Shown here one piece after another: positions 59,836-64,000 of a stretch of 64,000 nt of DNA. Below the pieces are notes generated by a model. That model ran no database searches, had not been told where the DNA came from, and worked only from the letters and a program-made list of their open reading frames with translations. The stretch comes from Garcia nutans (taxonomy: Eukaryota; Streptophyta; Magnoliopsida; Malpighiales; Euphorbiaceae): positions 56,691,501 through 56,755,500 of the forward strand of contig CANTUV010000026.1 of assembly GCA_947685225.1 (NCBI GenBank), given 5' to 3'. A program made the position numbers and the translations under genes. Position 1 is the stretch's first letter. Every line of letters begins with the position of its first letter.

Positions 59836-61083
59836 TATAAATAACACAAAACACAAACTCCATAACTTGTGCCGTTCTCTTCTCTCCCTCTGCTCTTTAA
59901 GGACTTGAAGGAAAGGAACTAGTCTTACTTTACCACCGGTCATATTTCCCAAAGGTATGGTGCGGTTATGTTCCTTCCATTTTTACTAATTCTGTTTGTA
60001 CTAGACGAGAATGTTTGTTCAATTTCTGCTCGTTTTAACTCTCTAATTTTTTTCTTTATATTCTTCATTTCTGCTTCTTTTGATCATGCTGTTAGAGACA
60101 TAATCTAAGGCTCTATGTATGCTCTTTTTTGCTTACTCTGTTTTTATTAAGTAAATCTGAAAAAAAAAAAGAATTCCGCAAATCTCTGTTTTCACTCGAG
60201 ATCTGGTGAGTCTGTTTCTGATCTGTTTTTCTTGTTAATTGTCCAAAGATTTTTGTTTCTAAGCGTTTTATTGGACACCATTTGGATTTTTAACATTTTG
60301 GGAGCTTGGTTTTGTTTTTGATTAGTGATTCTTTTGAAGTCTCTCTGGTTTTGCTTTTTGACTAATAGATCCTGAGTTTTGTGGTTTTGGGATTCGTAGA
60401 TCTGAGGCTGAATCTTTTTTTAGTTTTATGGATCGATTATGGAATAGTCACTCTTTTATATAAGTTCATGCATGGATAATTGACTAGCTAATTGAAGTTA
60501 TGCTTTGTGTTAAATATAGATGTGCATTTTCTTGTGCATAGAAAATTGTTGGCAGTATGGGTTGTTGACATAGTTGCTGTCTAAACTAATAACTTTGGAT
60601 CTCATATTCCAACTCAAATTATCTGATTGTGGTGTACTTTAATAATATAGCCTAATAAAAGAATTGGCAGTATACACAATTATGACTGGCCATAAAGATA
60701 GAATGGAGACTTGAAATTATTAATAGATGGAGTAGGGCAGAAAGGATAGTAAAGATGGTTCCACACAGTGCTCCAGATCTTGAATATTCGATTTATTATA
60801 TAGTTGATTCATTGGAAAAAGTTGGTGTATCTGTCTTTAGATCTCAGTAATATATTTATTAAACTTGTGTTTTTCATTGTCTTACTCATGCTTTATTTCA
60901 AGTTTCCATTTTGTCTATTTTGTGCTCAGTAATGTCTTGGCATTGAAGTTATTTCTGATTTGATAGTAGTTTATAAGTGAGACTTTGAAACAATGTAGTC
61001 TGGATCACCGCAAGAGTTTTGGTTTAATGTTTAAATGGAGGGAACTGAATTTTGATTTCGGTGTGATATTATGAAACAGAACA
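59836..61083 (+). promoter_or_regulatory. Methionine synthase TATA box, 5' leader and leader intron
   Basis: TATAAATA at 59836-59843 is followed by a CT-rich leader. A GT donor at 59955 (aaag|gtatgg) and an AG acceptor at 61078-61079 (gaaacag|aacaATG) predict a 1125-bp intron in the 5' UTR, ending 4 bases before the start codon. T-rich leader introns are common in highly expressed plant housekeeping genes and often enhance expression. Confidence 0.75.
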
Positions 61084-63982
61084 ATGGCCTCTCACATTGT
61101 TGGATATCCTCGTATGGGCCCCAAGAGAGAGCTTAAGTTTGCATTGGAATCTTTCTGGGATGGGAAAAGCAGTGCTCAGGATTTGGAAAAGGTGGCATCT
61201 GATCTCAGAGAATCTATCTGGAAGCAAATGTCTGTTGCTGGGATCAAATACATCCCCAGCAATACCTTTTCTTACTATGATCAGGTGCTTGACACCTCAG
61301 CAATGCTTGGGGCTGTTCCACCCAGGTATGGCTGGAACGGTGGTGAGATTGGATTGGATGTTTACTTCTCCATGGCCAGAGGAAATGCCTCAGTGCCTGC
61401 TATGGAAATGACCAAGTGGTTTGACACAAACTAGTAAGTGGTGACTCTAGCAGATGTCTTCTTTTTCTGGCATTTTCCTATTATAATTCTTTTATGTTAA
61501 CAAAGGAAAAACAAGAAAAGAACTTCTACTGAACTGGTTGGTAATTTCCTGATTCAGCCATTTCATTGTACCTGAATTGGGACCTGATGTCAAATTCTCT
61601 TATGCTTCTCACAAGGCCGTGAATGAATACAAGGAAGCCAAGGCGGTATGTAGTGCTTTTAGAGTTCTTTCTGTATTAGTGTTGTGTTTTTCTTTATTAT
61701 TTTTTACTTTCAGTAAAATGGTTAAAAGTTCCTTGGATGTTGATTTTTTTTTTGTCTCTCATACAGCACGGTGTAGATACAGTTCCTGTCCTTGTTGGCC
61801 CTGTCTCTTACTTGTTGCTTTCTAAACCTGCCAAGGGTGTTGACAGAACCTTTTCTCTTCTCTCCCTTCTTGGAAAAATTCTTCCAGTATACAAGTAAGA
61901 CTTTAAATTCCATATTTCCAATTTTCAGTTCTTTATATGGATATTAATGTGAATTTGCTAACAACTTATTATAATGATGATCATCTTTAGGGAGGTTATA
62001 TCAGAGCTTAAAGCAGCTGGTGCAACCTGGATTCAGTTTGATGAGCCTACACTCGTGATGGATCTTGATTCTCACAAACTGCAAGCATTTACCGATGCCT
62101 ACTCTGAGTTGGAATCAACTCTATCTGGCTTAAATGTTCTCATCGAGACTTACTTTGCTGATGTCCCTGCTGAGGCATTCAAGACCCTCACATCTTTGAA
62201 GGGTGTCACTGGTTATGGTTTTGATTTGGTTCGTGGAACTAAGAGCTTAGACTTGATCAAGAAAGAATTCCCTAAAGGCAAATACCTATTCGCTGGAGTG
62301 GTTGATGGGCGGAACATCTGGGCCAATGATCTTGCTGCTTCTCTCAGCACTCTTCATGAACTTGAGGGCATTGTGGGCAAAGGTACCAATCCTAGCTTGC
62401 TATTTTTCTGCCATGATGGATTATTCTGCATGCATTAGTTAATATTGTTCTCTTTTGCAGACAAACTTGTTGCTTCCACCTCTTGCTCACTTCTTCACAC
62501 TGCTGTTGATCTTGTCAACGAGACTAAGTTGGACAAGGAAATTAAGTCATGGCTTGCATTCGCTGCCCAGAAAGTTGTTGAAGTGAATGCATTGGCCAAG
62601 GCCTTGGCTGGGGAAAAGGATGAGGTATATTTCTTGTTTCATGTTTTTAACTAGCTATTTAATATGTTAGAGTAGATTAGATTTCTATTTCTAGTACCTT
62701 ATGATGGAATTCCTTTTGGTATTGAAATTGGGAAAGTTGGGCTGGTCACTTTTAGGTGGTTGTGGACTTCAAAATAGAGAGAGAGAGAGCCTTTTTTCCC
62801 CTGTTTTAACCGACCCTCTTGATTGGAATTTCTTTGGTTTTGATTAGTTAATTAGGATTTTGCTGGTCACTTTTAGGTGGTTGTGGACTTCAACATAGAG
62901 AGAGAGAAAGAGAACCTTTTTTTTCCATGTTTTAACTGACCCCCTCAATGGGAGTTTCTTTGGTGTTGATTTGTTAATTTGGATGTTGAAATTGTTTTAA
63001 GGATTGTTTCACAGGTTTATTTTTATTTTATCTTCAGAAAGTTTCTTCATCAATATGGTACTCTCTTTTTCTGGCTTGATTTTCAGGTTTTCTTCTCTGC
63101 TAATGCTGCTGCTCAGGCCTCAAGGAAATCCTCTCCAAGGGTGACCAATGAGGCTGTTCAAAAGGCAGTAAGTACTTTTTTGATCCTCTTTACATAATGC
63201 TTTTAACTCTGCTGAAAATCCTTTTGCACTTGTCTTCATGAGTTTCCCCTCCTTTTGCAGGCTGCTGCTTTGAGAGGTTCTGACCACCGCCGTGCTACAA
63301 ACGTTAGTGCAAGACTAGATGCTCAACAGAAGAAGCTTAATCTGCCCATTCTTCCAACTACAACCATTGGGTCCTTCCCCCAGACAATTGAACTCAGGAG
63401 AGTCCGCCGTGAATACAAGGCTAAGAAGTGAGTGTAGTTTCGTTAATTTTGCTGTTTGTGTGAAATGAATATAACATTTTGTTAATCCATGCTGTTTTTC
63501 ACAGGATCTCTGAGGAGCATTACAATAAAGCCATCAAGGAGGAAATCAGGAAAGTTGTCAAACTCCAAGAAGATCTTGATATTGATGTTCTAGTCCATGG
63601 AGAGCCTGAGGTGAACTTTCTTCTGCATATAATTAATAGGAAAAATAAAGGAATAATAGTTGTCTGCTTTCCATGCTCACAACATTGGTTTCTGAATCTT
63701 CCACCTAAACATGGTCATTCGTTTGCTGCAGAGGAATGATATGGTTGAATACTTTGGAGAGCAATTATCAGGGTTTGCCTTCACTGTCAATGGATGGGTG
63801 CAATCTTATGGATCTCGTTGTGTGAAGCCTCCTATCATCTATGGTGATGTGAGCCGCCCCAACCCAATGACTGTGTTCTGGTCCTCTACAGCCCAAAGCA
63901 TGACTGCCCGTCCAATGAAGGGAATGCTTACAGGCCCTGTTACCATTCTCAATTGGTCCTTTGTCAGAAATGACCAGCCCAG
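61084..63982 (+). CDS. METE: Cobalamin-independent methionine synthase (MetE), 3' part outside window
   Basis: 5-methyltetrahydropteroyltri-glutamate:homocysteine methyltransferase, the last step of methionine synthesis and of the S-adenosylmethionine methyl cycle. Nine coding exons join in frame: 61084-61433, 61558-61645, 61767-61894, 61991-62382, 62461-62624, 63087-63167, 63261-63427, 63505-63610, 63732-63982, giving about 575 residues of a usual ~765. The N-terminal domain starts MASHIVGYPRMGPKRELKFA and includes FSYYDQVLDTSAMLGAVPPR, WIQFDEPTLVMDL and KGKYLFAGVVDGRNIW. The C-terminal catalytic barrel begins near residue 434 with TTTIGSFPQT and continues through [20 protein letters not shown] and GDVSRPNPMTVFWS. 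The zinc-binding His/Cys residues lie beyond the window. No transit peptide precedes the domain, so this is the cytosolic isoform. The last visible exon ends at a GT donor (63983). Confidence 0.97.
62741..62983. repeat. Imperfect ~121-bp tandem duplication in a METE intron
   Basis: The block gctggtcacttttaggtggt begins at 62741 and 62862, each followed by a gagagaga tract, a T run and ttggaattt/gggagttt-like sequence. Copies are diverged by substitutions and small indels. Confidence 0.85.
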
Positions 63983-64000
63983 GTATACCTACGGCAAAAA

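Overview
The window is nuclear DNA from a eudicot land plant. Genes are split by GT-AG introns, intergenic DNA is very AT-rich, and SINE, LINE, TRIM, Stowaway, hAT and Mutator-like insertions are present. The presence of VAPYRIN points to a lineage that forms arbuscular mycorrhiza. The species cannot be named from the sequence.

Seven protein-coding genes can be supported by spliced reading frames. From left to right they are: an RRP6-like nuclear exosome exonuclease (minus strand, 3' end beyond base 1); a p23-type HSP90 co-chaperone (plus); a DUF639 membrane-associated protein of unknown function (minus, convergent with p23); a FIP2-type BTB/pentapeptide-repeat protein (plus, divergent from DUF639); a HIRD11-type histidine-rich dehydrin (plus); VAPYRIN, an MSP-ankyrin protein (plus, single exon); and cobalamin-independent methionine synthase (plus, 3' part beyond base 64000). 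They are ordinary, functionally unrelated single genes. No cluster or pathway is evident.

Between the genes lies a repeat-rich landscape. It holds two degraded LINE remnants with RNase H domains (11.25-12.9 kb minus, about 35.06-36.24 kb plus), a candidate solo LTR (13.1-14.9 kb), two SINEs inside introns with clear target-site duplications, and a Stowaway MITE (39.85-40.10 kb). It also holds a TRIM nested in a probable internally deleted LINE (40.4-41.5 kb), a near-perfect 42-nt palindrome (41.84-41.92 kb) and a hAT-type MITE with an 8-bp duplication (46.12-46.51 kb).

The most striking structure is a foldback element of about 7.9 kb at 50178-58067. Two long inverted arms each consist of a unique outer segment of about 460 bp followed by a tandem array of an AT-rich unit of about 163 bp. 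There are about 15 units on the left and about 23, inverted, on the right, around a non-coding spacer of about 0.9 kb. A 9-bp direct repeat flanks the whole. It looks like a non-autonomous Mutator-like or foldback transposon whose terminal inverted repeats have grown by tandem amplification.

Exon boundaries were deduced by eye from reading-frame continuity and splice consensus. Family names rest on recognised protein motifs, not on a database search.
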